A stretch of DNA of 36,056 nt, from IMG/VR virus record IMGVR_UViG_3300043774_000088, positions 1-36,056 of that record; one strand, 5' to 3'. Positions 1 to 8,032 of this stretch are shown here, in pieces (position 1 is the stretch's first letter; each line of letters opens with the position of its first letter). The translations under genes were made by a program, and so were the position numbers. This DNA is from a virus. A model generated the notes under the pieces. That model was not told the origin of the DNA, did not search any database, and saw only the letters and a list, made by a program, of their open reading frames with translations.

Positions 1-300
1 TCTGGTACTTTATGACCAGAAGTCCGGTCAAGGTGGTGGTGACTGCGCCGACAAGCAGTCAGCTTTATGACGCGATGTTTGCGGAGCTAAAGAGGTGGAT
101 CAACGCGATGCCACTGCCCTTGCAGGGGCTGCTGACAGTCAAGCAGGAAAGGATTGAATTCAATGCCGCGCCGACTGAGATGTTCATAAGTGCCAGGACA
201 AGCAGGGCAGAGCAGCCAGAGGCTTTGCAGGGGATTCACAGTGAGAATGTGATGCTGGTGGCCGATGAGGCTTCTGGTGTGCCAGAGCAAGTGTTCGAGG
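1..300. repeat. Terminal direct repeat, left copy (contig overlap)
   Basis: The first 300 bases recur at 35757-36056 with three mismatches (104/35860 C/T, 167/35923 C/T, 173/35929 G/C). The large terminase frame continues exactly across the join. This is what an assembled circular or circularly permuted genome looks like. A true fixed terminal repeat cutting through the terminase gene is unlikely. Confidence 0.93.
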
Positions 301-1211
301 CGGCGGCTGGCTCGATGTCTGGGCATAACGCTGTGACGCTGCTTTTAGGGAATCCGGTGCGGTCTAGTGGGTTTTTCTATGACACTCACACGAGGCTCAG
401 TGATGAGTGGACCACATTTCAGGTGGCATGTACCGACTCACCGAGGGTGAGTGATGAGTATGTCAAAGAGATGGCCATGCGCTATGGCGAGGACAGCAAT
501 GTCTATCGGATCAGGGTCATTGGTGAATTCCCCAAGGGTGATGACGACACTGTCATTGCGATGGATTTGCTGGAGAGCGCCTTGAATCGGGATGTGGCGC
601 CAAGTGACTACGCGCCCATGATCTGGGGCTTGGATGTGGCGCGGTTTGGTAGTGACCGGTCAGCGCTTTGCAAAAGGCAGGGCAATGCGGTGACTGAGAG
701 CATCAAGACTTGGAAGAACTTGGACCTGATGCAGCTGACTGGTGCGGTGGTGGCCGAGTACCAGGCACTGGCGCCAAGCCAGCAGCCCAAAGAGATATTG
801 GTGGATAGCATTGGCCTCGGAGCTGGGGTGGTGGACAGATTGAGGGAGCTTGGCCTGCCGGCCAGAGGGATCAATGTCAGTGAAAGCCCAGCCATGGGTG
901 GGACATACAGAAACTTGAAGGCAGAGCTTTGGTACAGGGCAAGGGCGTGGCTTGAGGCGCGGGACTGCAAGATGCCAAAGGATGATGTCTTGATCAGTGA
1001 GCTTGCCACAGTGCGGTACAGTTTCACCAGCAACGGCAAGATCGCCATTGAGGGGAAAGATGAGATCAGGCGGCGGGGGCTGCCAAGCCCTGACAAGGCC
1101 GATGCCTTTGTCCTGACATTTGCAAGTGATGCAATTGCGGGAATGTACGGCAGCAGTGGCTCAAGCAAATGGAGCCAGCCCCTGCGCAGAAACCTTGTGC
1201 GGGTTGCATAA
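1..1211 (+). CDS. terL: Terminase large subunit, C-terminal part (gene split by contig ends)
   Basis: This is the 3' part of the packaging motor gene whose start lies at 35558. Joining the ends through the 300-bp repeat gives one 469-residue protein. This part carries the Walker B-like stretch VMLVADEA (about D155-E156 of the joined protein). The RNase H-fold nuclease half begins near GLDVARFGSDRS, with further acidic residues in VDSIGLG and in SPDKADAF near the end, as in TerL nucleases. The protein pumps DNA into the prohead at the portal vertex and cuts concatemers. It is followed directly by head genes. The frame is open from base 3, before the first ATG at 12, so that ATG is internal and not the start. 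Confidence 0.93.
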   Translation, partial: WYFMTRSPVKVVVTAPTSSQLYDAMFAELKRWINAMPLPLQGLLTVKQERIEFNAAPTEMFISARTSRAEQPEALQGIHSENVMLVADEASGVPEQVFEAAAGSMSGHNAVTLLLGNPVRSSGFFYDTHTRLSDEWTTFQVACTDSPRVSDEYVKEMAMRYGEDSNVYRIRVIGEFPKGDDDTVIAMDLLESALNRDVAPSDYAPMIWGLDVARFGSDRSALCKRQGNAVTESIKTWKNLDLMQLTGAVVAEYQALAPSQQPKEILVDSIGLGAGVVDRLRELGLPARGINVSESPAMGGTYRNLKAELWYRARAWLEARDCKMPKDDVLISELATVRYSFTSNGKIAIEGKDEIRRRGLPSPDKADAFVLTFASDAIAGMYGSSGSSKWSQPLRRNLVRVA

Positions 1212-1242
1212 TTCGGGTATTGACAAACCAAAGGGGAAACCT

Positions 1243-1431
1243 ATGAAGGCAATGAGTAAGGCGCAAAAGAAGGTCGGCTCTGTGATGAAAGAGTTTGGCT
1301 CTGGCAAGCTGCATAGCGGCAAGGGTGGTCCAGTGGTTAAGAATCCCAAGCAGGCCATTGCCATTGCAATGTCTGAGGCCAAGATGCCCATGCGCGGCCA
1401 GCGCACAGCAAAGAACAAGGCGAAAAAATAA
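1243..1431 (+). CDS. Small basic protein, DUF6496-like
   Basis: A 62-residue, Lys-rich protein with the pattern SGKLHSGKGG followed by KQAIAIAMSEA. I recognise this as a small phage and bacterial family (DUF6496) of unknown function. I chose the ATG at 1243 because an AAAGGGGAA ribosome site lies just before it; the longer frame upstream overlaps terL and looks unlike the family. The stop overlaps the next start by one base (TAATG), suggesting translational coupling. The strong positive charge and the place in the head operon fit nucleic-acid or capsid binding, but that is inference. Confidence 0.78.
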   Translation: MKAMSKAQKKVGSVMKEFGSGKLHSGKGGPVVKNPKQAIAIAMSEAKMPMRGQRTAKNKAKK

Positions 1432-1901
1432 TGGCCACCATGCAGCGCACCATGAGCCAGGTCATGGACAGGGAAGAGGGCGAGGGCATGGAAGAGGGCG
1501 AAAACTGCCCCATGCCCACGCAAGACATCACGCTAAACCTAAAGAATCGAGCCAAGGCAATCACCAGCGCAGCCTATGGCCCTGAGAATCCCAAGCTGCC
1601 CAATGAGGCTTTTTGGCGCAAGAAGGCTGACCAATGGGATGTCAGCATGGATGACGCCAAGCAAAGCCTGTGCGGTAACTGCGCGGCTTTCAATGTGTCT
1701 GACAACATGAAGCAGTGCATTGCCCAAGGCATTGGCATGGAAGCTGACCCATGGGGAACAATCAAGCTGGCCGACCTTGGCTACTGTGAGATTTTTGACT
1801 TCAAATGCGCGGCCTCAAGAACTTGCGATGCGTGGGTGGTGGGTGGACCCAACACCGGCGAGCAAGAGGGTGAAGACTATGAAGAGGGAGAAGAGGAATG
1901 A
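1431..1901 (+). CDS. Cys-motif protein resembling high-potential iron-sulfur proteins
   Basis: A 156-residue protein with acidic ends and a Cys-rich core. Cysteines lie at 81 and 84 (CGNC), 96, 119 (GYCEIF), 126 and 132, the last in CDAW. The order C-x2-C, then G-x-C, then C-x2-W with 12 residues between the last two key cysteines resembles the 4Fe-4S ligands of HiPIP proteins, although the middle gap is longer here. Proteins with this CGNC...GYC...CDAW pattern occur in other environmental phages. Metal binding is therefore likely; an Fe-S cluster and redox role are only inferred. It is coupled to both neighbours by overlapping stop/start codons. Confidence 0.72.
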   Translation: MATMQRTMSQVMDREEGEGMEEGENCPMPTQDITLNLKNRAKAITSAAYGPENPKLPNEAFWRKKADQWDVSMDDAKQSLCGNCAAFNVSDNMKQCIAQGIGMEADPWGTIKLADLGYCEIFDFKCAASRTCDAWVVGGPNTGEQEGEDYEEGEEE

Positions 1902-2050
1902 AAGCTGGACTCTACGCCAATATCGCAGCCAAGCGCGAGCGCATAGCCGCTGGCAGCAAAGAGAAGATGAGAAAGCCTGGCGCTAAAGGCGCGCCAACAG
2001 CTGCTGACTTTAAGGCTGCGGCCAAGACTGCAAAGAAGCCAAAGAAATGA
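1898..2050 (+). CDS. Small Lys/Ala-rich phage protein (50 aa)
   Basis: A 50-residue ORF beginning MKAGLYANIAAKRERI and ending in a Lys-rich tail (TAKKPKK). It starts in an ATGA overlap with the gene before and ends in an ATGA overlap with the gene after. The KAGLYANI...KMRKPG...GAPTAADF pattern is one I recognise as recurring in small phage proteins of unknown function. It is predicted to be basic and soluble, with no membrane segment. The double coupling and family resemblance make it a real gene despite its length. Confidence 0.75.
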   Translation: MKAGLYANIAAKRERIAAGSKEKMRKPGAKGAPTAADFKAAAKTAKKPKK

Positions 2051-2343
2051 AGACCCCAGCTTGGCAGCGCAAAGAGGGCAAAAGCCCGTCAGGCGGCTTA
2101 AATGCCAAGGGCCGCGCCAGCGCGAAGGCCGAGGGCATGAACTTGAAAGCGCCGGTCAAGTCTGGCGATAATCCAAGGCGAGCCAGCTTCTTGGCGCGCA
2201 TGGGCAACATGCCTGGTCCAGAATACAAGGCAGGCGAGCCGACACGGCTGCTGCTGTCACTCAAGGCATGGGGCGCAAGCTCCAAGGCTGACGCCAAGGC
2301 GAAGGCGGCCAACATTTCAGCCAGAAACAAAGCGAAAAAATGA
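2047..2343 (+). CDS. Basic protein, DUF6321-like
   Basis: A 98-residue basic protein starting MKTPAWQRKEGKSPSGGLN, with PVKSGDNPRRASFLARMGNMPG in the middle and LSLKAWGASSKADA near the end. The pattern matches, from memory, the DUF6321 family found in phage structural operons; its function is not known. The start lies in an ATGA overlap with the 50-aa gene, and its stop overlaps the next start. It contains no Cys. It belongs with the two other Lys-rich genes upstream as a basic-protein set next to the terminase. Confidence 0.78.
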   Translation: MKTPAWQRKEGKSPSGGLNAKGRASAKAEGMNLKAPVKSGDNPRRASFLARMGNMPGPEYKAGEPTRLLLSLKAWGASSKADAKAKAANISARNKAKK

Positions 2344-3035
2344 TCTGTCCAATTGTCATTGCCACTGTCAAGGGCCATGGTCTGGCGGTGCTGCTTGAGT
2401 CAATCAAGCAATATGCGCCAGAGTGTCCGGTCTACTTGCGTGGTCCAGAATCGGTCATTGAGCCATTCAATGCAGACCTAAAGATTTATGGCCAGCCAAG
2501 AAACTTTGGCGATGACTACAACGAGGTGATTGAGGCAGCACTCAAGGACTGGTCATCATGCATTGTGGCCAATGACGATATTGTGCTGACACCAAGCAGT
2601 GTGAAGGTGTTGATTGAGGATGTGGCCATTGTCAAGAGCATGAACAGTGTGAAGGCTGGTTGGGTGGCATCAAGAACTGATGCGGCTCGGCCTTGCCAGA
2701 ATGTGCGCATCACTGAACGACCAGAGCGTTTGAACTTTTACAAATTCCCATCTGAGAATCACATCAAGATGGCCGAGGAAATCAGCCCGATCTTTGCATG
2801 GATATCAAGTGATGCATTTGGAGAGGCAAAATTCCCTCCTCTGAATTGGTACAGCGATGATGTGCATTGCAGGGACTTGATCGAAAAAGGTTACTCGCAT
2901 TTTGTAAGCGCCAGCTATGTCCACCATATTGGCAGCAACACGATTGGTTTTGACGCCAATAAACTGCATGAGGCTGCGCTGCCATGGCTCAGAGAGAATC
3001 GACCAACTTATGCGAGTGCCTGGTTTGATTCTTAA
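2340..3035 (+). CDS. Putative GT-A type glycosyltransferase
   Basis: A 231-residue protein with the layout of a family-2-like nucleotide-sugar transferase: an N-terminal beta strand (PIVIATVKG), then SCIVANDDIVL, whose acidic pair could be the metal-binding DxD equivalent, and an acidic SDDVHCRDLIEKGY near the C-terminus. Phage enzymes of this kind can glycosylate DNA, virion proteins or host surface glycans. The substrate cannot be read here. It starts in an ATGA overlap and overlaps the following methyltransferase by about 26 bases, so the two are probably made together. Confidence 0.68.
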   Translation: MICPIVIATVKGHGLAVLLESIKQYAPECPVYLRGPESVIEPFNADLKIYGQPRNFGDDYNEVIEAALKDWSSCIVANDDIVLTPSSVKVLIEDVAIVKSMNSVKAGWVASRTDAARPCQNVRITERPERLNFYKFPSENHIKMAEEISPIFAWISSDAFGEAKFPPLNWYSDDVHCRDLIEKGYSHFVSASYVHHIGSNTIGFDANKLHEAALPWLRENRPTYASAWFDS

Positions 3036-3543
3036 TCTAGGCTCCGGCAAAGCCTGGAATCCTGAGTATCTCAATGCAGATATTCAGTCCAGCAAGAATC
3101 CTGACTGGCTGGTGGATATCAGCAAAGTGAAGTGGGGCGATACGCTAGAGACGCGCTTTGGGCAGCTGGAAATTGTGCCAGGCATGTTTGAAACGATTTT
3201 GGCCAATGATGTGCTGGAACACATCCCCAATCTGGTGGATGCCATGACCAACTGCAAAGAGCTTTTGAAGGTGGGCGGCCAGATGCGCATTCATGTGCCT
3301 TATGACTTGAGCCTTGGGGCGTGGCAAGACCCGACCCATGTCAGAGCATTTAACGAGAATTCTTGGCGGTATTACACCGATTGGCACTGGTACTTGGGGT
3401 GGCCAGATCGGTTTGAATTGACAACACTGGAAATGCGTCTCTCAAAGGTGGGAGAAGCACTAGAATTGCCACAAGACGAAATCATCCGCACCCCAAGGGC
3501 TGTGGACTCCATGTATGTGGTTTTAACAAAGGTCAAGCCATGA
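3010..3543 (+). CDS. SAM-dependent methyltransferase (class I, methyltransferase 11-like)
   Basis: About 177 residues from the ATG at 3010. SAM-binding motif I is LNLGSGKAW near the N-terminus, the acidic post-I position is in LNADIQSS, and the ANDVLEHIPN stretch is the motif IV region typical of methyltransferase 11-type enzymes. The longer upstream frame (to 2917) reads through the glycosyltransferase gene and adds no family-like sequence, so 3010 is preferred; GTG 3016 is also possible. The substrate is unknown; the neighbouring glycosyltransferase suggests a sugar or glycan. Its stop overlaps the portal start (ATGA). Confidence 0.76.
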   Translation: MRVPGLILNLGSGKAWNPEYLNADIQSSKNPDWLVDISKVKWGDTLETRFGQLEIVPGMFETILANDVLEHIPNLVDAMTNCKELLKVGGQMRIHVPYDLSLGAWQDPTHVRAFNENSWRYYTDWHWYLGWPDRFELTTLEMRLSKVGEALELPQDEIIRTPRAVDSMYVVLTKVKP

Positions 3544-5762
3544 TTGAAAACATCACTGAAAACTTATCAACCGACATTGCAGCCACAGAGCCAATGGATG
3601 ATGCAGAACTGCAATCCATCATCACGCAAGATTTGACCGATGCGGTGAGCTATGTGGACAGTGATTTGTCACCCACACGCGCAAAGGGTACTGAGTACTA
3701 TCGCGGTGATTTATTCGGCAATGAGGTCGAAGGCAACAGTAAGGTGGTGGCCATGGAGGTGCGGGACACTGTCTCGGCCATGCTGCCAAGCCTGATGCGT
3801 GTGTTTTTTAATTCTGAGAATGTGGTCGAGTTTAGTCCCAGGGGACCCGAGGACATCAAGATGGCCCAACAGGCCACCGATTACGCTAATTACATTTTCC
3901 AAAACGACAATTCTGGGTTTTTAACGACCTACGCAATTTTCAAAGATGCGCTGGTGCGCAAATGCGGCATTGCCAAATTCTGGTGGGAAGATGAGGAGAA
4001 GGTCCGGATTGAGGAGTACACCGGCCTTGATGAGCAGACGCTACAGATGCTGATGCAAGAGCCTGGTGGTGAGGTCAAGATCATCACATCCTACCCAGAC
4101 CCAGATGTCAACGAGGCGCAGCTGACAACAGTAGACCCCACGACTGGCGCGCCGATGGTTATGCCTGCACCAATGATCCATGATGTGCAGATCAAGCGTA
4201 TCACAAAAGATGGCCGCATCAAGATCATGGCCGTGCCGCCAGAGGAGCTGCTGCTGGACAGACGCGCCAGATCGTTTGATGATGCGACCATTATTGCCCA
4301 CCGGCAGATGGCCACTATGGCTGACTTGCTGGCCATGGGCTATGACCAAGATGAGATTGAAGAGAATCTGTCTTCAACCGACTTGGACAGCAATGATGAG
4401 TATTTGGCCCGTCAGCCACTGAGTACAACATTCGGCACAAATGACGCTGCCAATCCAATGATGCGCAGGGTCTTGTACATCGAGGCTTATTCTCGTGTTG
4501 ACTATGATGGCGATGGCATTGCAGAGCTTAGAAAAGTCTGCTGCATGGGTGGCAGCTATAAGGTGGTGCGCAATCTGCCAGCGAGCTATATCCCTTTTGC
4601 TGACTTTCCCTGCGACCCAGAGCCACACACAAGCCCACTTGAGGCGATGTCGATTTTTGACATCACCCGTGACTTACAAGAGATCAAGTCTGAGATTCTC
4701 CGCAACACATTAGACAGCTTGGCCCAGAGCATTCACCCACGCACGGCGGTGGTCGAAGGCCAAGTCAACATCGATGATGTCTTGAACAACGAGACTGGCG
4801 CCATCATTCGGATGCGCGCGCCTGGCATGGTGCAGCCACTGACCACCCCGTTTGTGGGGCAGGCCGCATTCCCGATGATGGAATACATGGACCAGATCAA
4901 GGAAGACCGCACCGGCATGAGCAAGGCGGCCATGGGCCTGAATGCTGACGCATTGCAGTCAAGCACCAAGGCAGCTGTGGCAGCGACCATTTCAGCCAGC
5001 CAAGGCCGCATTGAGCTGACAGCGCGCATTTTGGCCGAGGGCATGAAAAAGCTATTCAAAGGCATTTTGTTCCTGGTCACAACGCACCAGGACAAGGCTC
5101 GCATGGTGCGGATGCGCAACGAGTGGGTGCAGATCGACCCACGATTCTGGGATGCTGGCATGGATGCCACGATCAACATTGCCCTTGGCAATGGCGACAC
5201 CAACGAGAAACTGCAAGCGCTGATGATGATCATGTCCAAGCAAGAGCAAATCTTGCAGCAGCTTGGCCCAACAAACCCATTGGTCACCCCAATGCAATTT
5301 AGCAACACTTTGCGAAAAGTGGTCGAGCTGTCTGGGTTCAAGGATTCAACGAGCTTTTTCCAAGACATCCCTGCCGACTACAAACCACCAGCGCCACCAG
5401 CACCAAAGCCATCCCCAGAGGAGATTTTGGCCAAGGTGCAGGCCGAGTCTATCCAGGCAGATATCCAGAAAAAGGCAGCCGAGCTGGAGCTAAAGCGCCA
5501 GCAAATGCTTTTGGATGATGATTTGGCCCGTGACAAGATGGCCCAAGATTTGTATCTCAAAAAGTATGAAATTGAGTTAAAGTACAAATCACAGATCAGT
5601 ACAGCGGAAATTGATGCCGCGCAAAATATTGATCGTGAAGCGATTCGTCAGCAGGCACTGCTGGCCCAGCAGCAAGCGGCGCAGCTCATGCAGCAGCCAC
5701 AGCAGCAGCCACCAGCGCCTGAGATGATGCCTCCATCAACCTTTCAAGGAATGGCACAGTAA
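3540..5762 (+). CDS. Portal protein (P22/SU10-like)
   Basis: A 740-residue protein of the large portal class that forms the 12-fold DNA gate at the capsid vertex. It opens with TRAKGTEYYRGDLFGNE, followed by DTVSAMLPSLMRVFF, a pattern shared by portals of P22- and SU10-like phages. The central body includes PPEELLLDRRARSF and EIKSEILRNTLDSLAQS. The C-terminal 150 residues are Gln/Ala/Pro-rich with probable coiled coil (QADIQKKAAELELKRQQ) and a poly-Gln/Pro tail, as expected for a barrel or crown extension. It lies before scaffold and capsid genes, as usual for heads. Confidence 0.88.
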   Translation: MIENITENLSTDIAATEPMDDAELQSIITQDLTDAVSYVDSDLSPTRAKGTEYYRGDLFGNEVEGNSKVVAMEVRDTVSAMLPSLMRVFFNSENVVEFSPRGPEDIKMAQQATDYANYIFQNDNSGFLTTYAIFKDALVRKCGIAKFWWEDEEKVRIEEYTGLDEQTLQMLMQEPGGEVKIITSYPDPDVNEAQLTTVDPTTGAPMVMPAPMIHDVQIKRITKDGRIKIMAVPPEELLLDRRARSFDDATIIAHRQMATMADLLAMGYDQDEIEENLSSTDLDSNDEYLARQPLSTTFGTNDAANPMMRRVLYIEAYSRVDYDGDGIAELRKVCCMGGSYKVVRNLPASYIPFADFPCDPEPHTSPLEAMSIFDITRDLQEIKSEILRNTLDSLAQSIHPRTAVVEGQVNIDDVLNNETGAIIRMRAPGMVQPLTTPFVGQAAFPMMEYMDQIKEDRTGMSKAAMGLNADALQSSTKAAVAATISASQGRIELTARILAEGMKKLFKGILFLVTTHQDKARMVRMRNEWVQIDPRFWDAGMDATINIALGNGDTNEKLQALMMIMSKQEQILQQLGPTNPLVTPMQFSNTLRKVVELSGFKDSTSFFQDIPADYKPPAPPAPKPSPEEILAKVQAESIQADIQKKAAELELKRQQMLLDDDLARDKMAQDLYLKKYEIELKYKSQISTAEIDAAQNIDREAIRQQALLAQQQAAQLMQQPQQQPPAPEMMPPSTFQGMAQ

Positions 5763-6020
5763 GTGACAAATGAAGACCAGGTAAATAAAGGCCGAAAGGC
5801 CAAGCAGCTGCTTGAGGATGAAACCCTCAATGCAGCGATTGCGAAATTAGAAGGCGACCAACTTTGGGTATTTCGTTCATCGAAACCCGAAGAGTCTGTG
5901 AAGAGAGAAACAGCGTGGTGCATGTTGCAGGCCATTGACGGGCTGCGACAAGAGTTGATCAAGATTATGGACAACGGAAAAATTGCACAGAACGCTATTA
6001 TCAAATCACAGAAAAACTAA
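5763..6020 (+). CDS. Small conserved head-operon protein (85 aa)
   Basis: An 85-residue protein using a GTG start placed immediately after the portal stop. It is charged and probably helical, with QLLEDETLNAAIAKLEGDQLW near the N-terminus and MDNGKIAQNAIIK at the end. Short proteins of this pattern lie between portal and scaffold in related phages; no function is assigned. The frame is open, tight spacing supports translation by re-initiation after the portal gene, and no membrane segment or Cys motif is seen. Confidence 0.7.
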   Translation: MTNEDQVNKGRKAKQLLEDETLNAAIAKLEGDQLWVFRSSKPEESVKRETAWCMLQAIDGLRQELIKIMDNGKIAQNAIIKSQKN

Positions 6021-6034
6021 TTTAAGAAAATACT

Positions 6035-7015
6035 ATGGCAGAAATACAAGCAATGAATGTGGTCGATGCGACCAATGCTATCTCGGCAATGTTGGCCCCT
6101 GATGAAGGACAAGCGCAAGTTGACGAGACGCAGCCAGCCGATGGGTCCGAAGAGGACATAGAGGCAGCGGCTTCTGAGGAGGATGAGTCTGGTGTGGAAG
6201 ACGCGCCAGATGAAGAGTCCCCAGAGGAACAGTCCGAAGAAGAGGAAGAGCAAGAGGAGCAAGAACAGCCACAGACTTTCACCGTCAAAGTAGACGGCAA
6301 GGAAGTCGCAGTGACGCTAGACGAGCTTCAAAAAGGCTATTCCAGGACACAGGACTACACTCGGAAAACGCAGCAGATTGCCGAAGTGCGAAAGCAAGTC
6401 GAGCAAGAAACGCAGGCAGTCCGAGCCGAGCGTGAGCAGTACGCTCAATTGTTGGGAGCATTGCAAGCCCAACTTCAGTCTTCTGAGCCTCAAGTTGATT
6501 TGGAGCGCCTCTATCACGAGGATCCAATTGAATGGGTAAGGCAAAAGGAAATCATGCGTGAGAGGCAAGAGAAGCTCGGTGCTATTCAGTCTGAACAGCA
6601 GCGACTTTTTCAAGTATCTCAGTATGAGCAGCAGCGCGCTATGGAGGCCCAACTTGCCAGCCAGCAAGAAGCCTTATTAGCCGCTTTGCCAGATTGGAAG
6701 GACCCCAAGAAGGCAAAGGCCGAAAAGGCACTGGTGATTGAGTCTGCAAAGGCAGCAGGCTTTACCGATGAAGATTTGAAGAATGTTTACGACCACCGGC
6801 TGGTCTTGTTGTTGCGTAAAGCAGCAATGTTTGACCAAATGGTAAGTAAGCGTCAAGGCATTAAGCCTGTGGTGAACAATGGCCCACGAACAGCCAAGCC
6901 TGGTGCAGCTGGTCGGGTTTCGACAACAACTGAAAGTACGCGAGCAAAGCAGCGTCTTGCAAAAACCGGTCGCATAGATGATGCGGCCTCTGCAATTGAA
7001 CTTTTATTGAAATGA
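6035..7015 (+). CDS. Scaffold-like capsid assembly protein
   Basis: A 326-residue protein just before the major capsid gene. Residues 30-90 are extremely acidic (long Glu/Asp runs), followed by FTVKVDGKEVAVTLDELQKGY and then a long Gln/Glu/Arg-rich helical region likely to form a coiled coil. The C-terminus is basic (KPVVNNGPRTAKPG...RAKQRLAKTGR). Position, low complexity, coiled coil and a basic tail are classical for scaffolding proteins that template procapsid assembly and leave. No protease is seen, so scaffold exit without cleavage is likely but unproven. Confidence 0.8.
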   Translation: MAEIQAMNVVDATNAISAMLAPDEGQAQVDETQPADGSEEDIEAAASEEDESGVEDAPDEESPEEQSEEEEEQEEQEQPQTFTVKVDGKEVAVTLDELQKGYSRTQDYTRKTQQIAEVRKQVEQETQAVRAEREQYAQLLGALQAQLQSSEPQVDLERLYHEDPIEWVRQKEIMRERQEKLGAIQSEQQRLFQVSQYEQQRAMEAQLASQQEALLAALPDWKDPKKAKAEKALVIESAKAAGFTDEDLKNVYDHRLVLLLRKAAMFDQMVSKRQGIKPVVNNGPRTAKPGAAGRVSTTTESTRAKQRLAKTGRIDDAASAIELLLK

Positions 7016-7022
7016 GGAAATT

Positions 7023-7985
7023 ATGGCTATCGTAAGTAACACATTCCTGACCTACTCTGCAAAGGGTATTCGGGAGGATTTGAGCAACGTTATAACAAAT
7101 ATCTCGCCAGAAGAGACCCCTTACATGAGCAACATTGGCCGCGAGAATGTGTCCAACAGCTTATTTGAGTGGCAAACAGATACATTGGCCAGTGCTGCTG
7201 CGAATGCGCAGCTCGAGGGTGATGATGTTTCATCGTTTGACTCTGTGACTGCTACTGTGCGTTTGCAAAATTATGCACAGATTTCACGCAAGACAATCAT
7301 CTTGTCAGCTACTGAAGAAGTGGTGAACAAGGCAGGACGTCGCAGCGAGCTGGCCTACCAAATCGCGAAGCGCGGCAGCGAGCTAAAACGTGACCAAGAA
7401 TTCGTCATGCTCAACGGCGGTATTGCTGTTGCTGGCGATTCGACAACTGCCCGTGTGTCTGCATCTTTGGGTGCGTTTGTGAAAACAAACACCGACAAGC
7501 AGACCAATGGTGTTGACCCATCTTACACAACGCTGCCAAACAGCGCCCGTACAGATGGCAATGTGCGCACATTCACTGAAACCATTCTCAAGAATGTGAT
7601 TCAGAAGGTGTGGACAGCTGGTGGTACACCTAAGATTTTGATGTGCGGTCCTGTCAACAAGCAGCGCGTGTCAGGGTTCTCTGGTATTGCTTCCAGCCGC
7701 TTCAACATCGATGGTGGTGCAAAGCCTGCGACATTGGTCGGCGCCGTGGACATCTACGTTTCAGATTTCGGGAATGTCCAAGTTATTGCGAACAGGTTCC
7801 AACGCGAGCGCGATGCATGGGTGATCGATCCTGACTACGCAAAGATGACTGTGCTGCGCCCTTACCAGCAAGTCGAATTGGCGAAGACTGGTGACGCTGA
7901 GAAGCGCATGTTGATCGTTGAGTGGGGTCACAAAGTGTTGGCTGAAAACGCCCACGGCTTGGCCGCAGACTTGGTTACTTCTTAA
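7023..7985 (+). CDS. Major capsid protein (SU10/DUF5309-like)
   Basis: A 320-residue HK97-fold major capsid candidate. The start MAIVSNTFLTYSAKGIREDLSNVITNISPEETPY and the strings AQISRKTIILSATEEVV and GRRSELAYQIAKRGSELKRDQE are characteristic of the SU10 major capsid family. A GAGGAAATT ribosome site precedes the ATG. It is followed by a strong intrinsic terminator, which suits a gene needing very high expression. No long acidic prosequence is present, so the N-terminus is probably not processed. Confidence 0.92.
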   Translation: MAIVSNTFLTYSAKGIREDLSNVITNISPEETPYMSNIGRENVSNSLFEWQTDTLASAAANAQLEGDDVSSFDSVTATVRLQNYAQISRKTIILSATEEVVNKAGRRSELAYQIAKRGSELKRDQEFVMLNGGIAVAGDSTTARVSASLGAFVKTNTDKQTNGVDPSYTTLPNSARTDGNVRTFTETILKNVIQKVWTAGGTPKILMCGPVNKQRVSGFSGIASSRFNIDGGAKPATLVGAVDIYVSDFGNVQVIANRFQRERDAWVIDPDYAKMTVLRPYQQVELAKTGDAEKRMLIVEWGHKVLAENAHGLAADLVTS

Positions 7986-7998
7986 TAGTAAGCAAACG

Positions 7999-8029
7999 GA
8001 AAGGGCCAGGGAAACTTGGCCCTTTTTTT
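7999..8029 (+). terminator. Intrinsic terminator after the major capsid gene
   Basis: AAGGGCCA (8001-8008) pairs perfectly with TGGCCCTT (8017-8024) around an 8-nt loop, and the stem can extend with A8000-T8025. A run of Ts follows (to 8029). It begins 14 bases after the capsid stop codon. The next gene starts at 8033, so termination is probably partial. Confidence 0.88.
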
Positions 8030-8032
8030 AAC

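Noticed and set aside
608-1231. 207-codon open frame on the minus strand inside terL
   Set aside because: It is antisense to a clear terminase gene, has no ribosome site or recognisable domain, and its composition is that of a shadow frame.
4733-5368. 211-codon minus-strand frame inside the portal gene
   Set aside because: Fully antisense to the portal coding sequence, rich in Ser/Leu/Met as expected of shadow frames, with no supporting start context.
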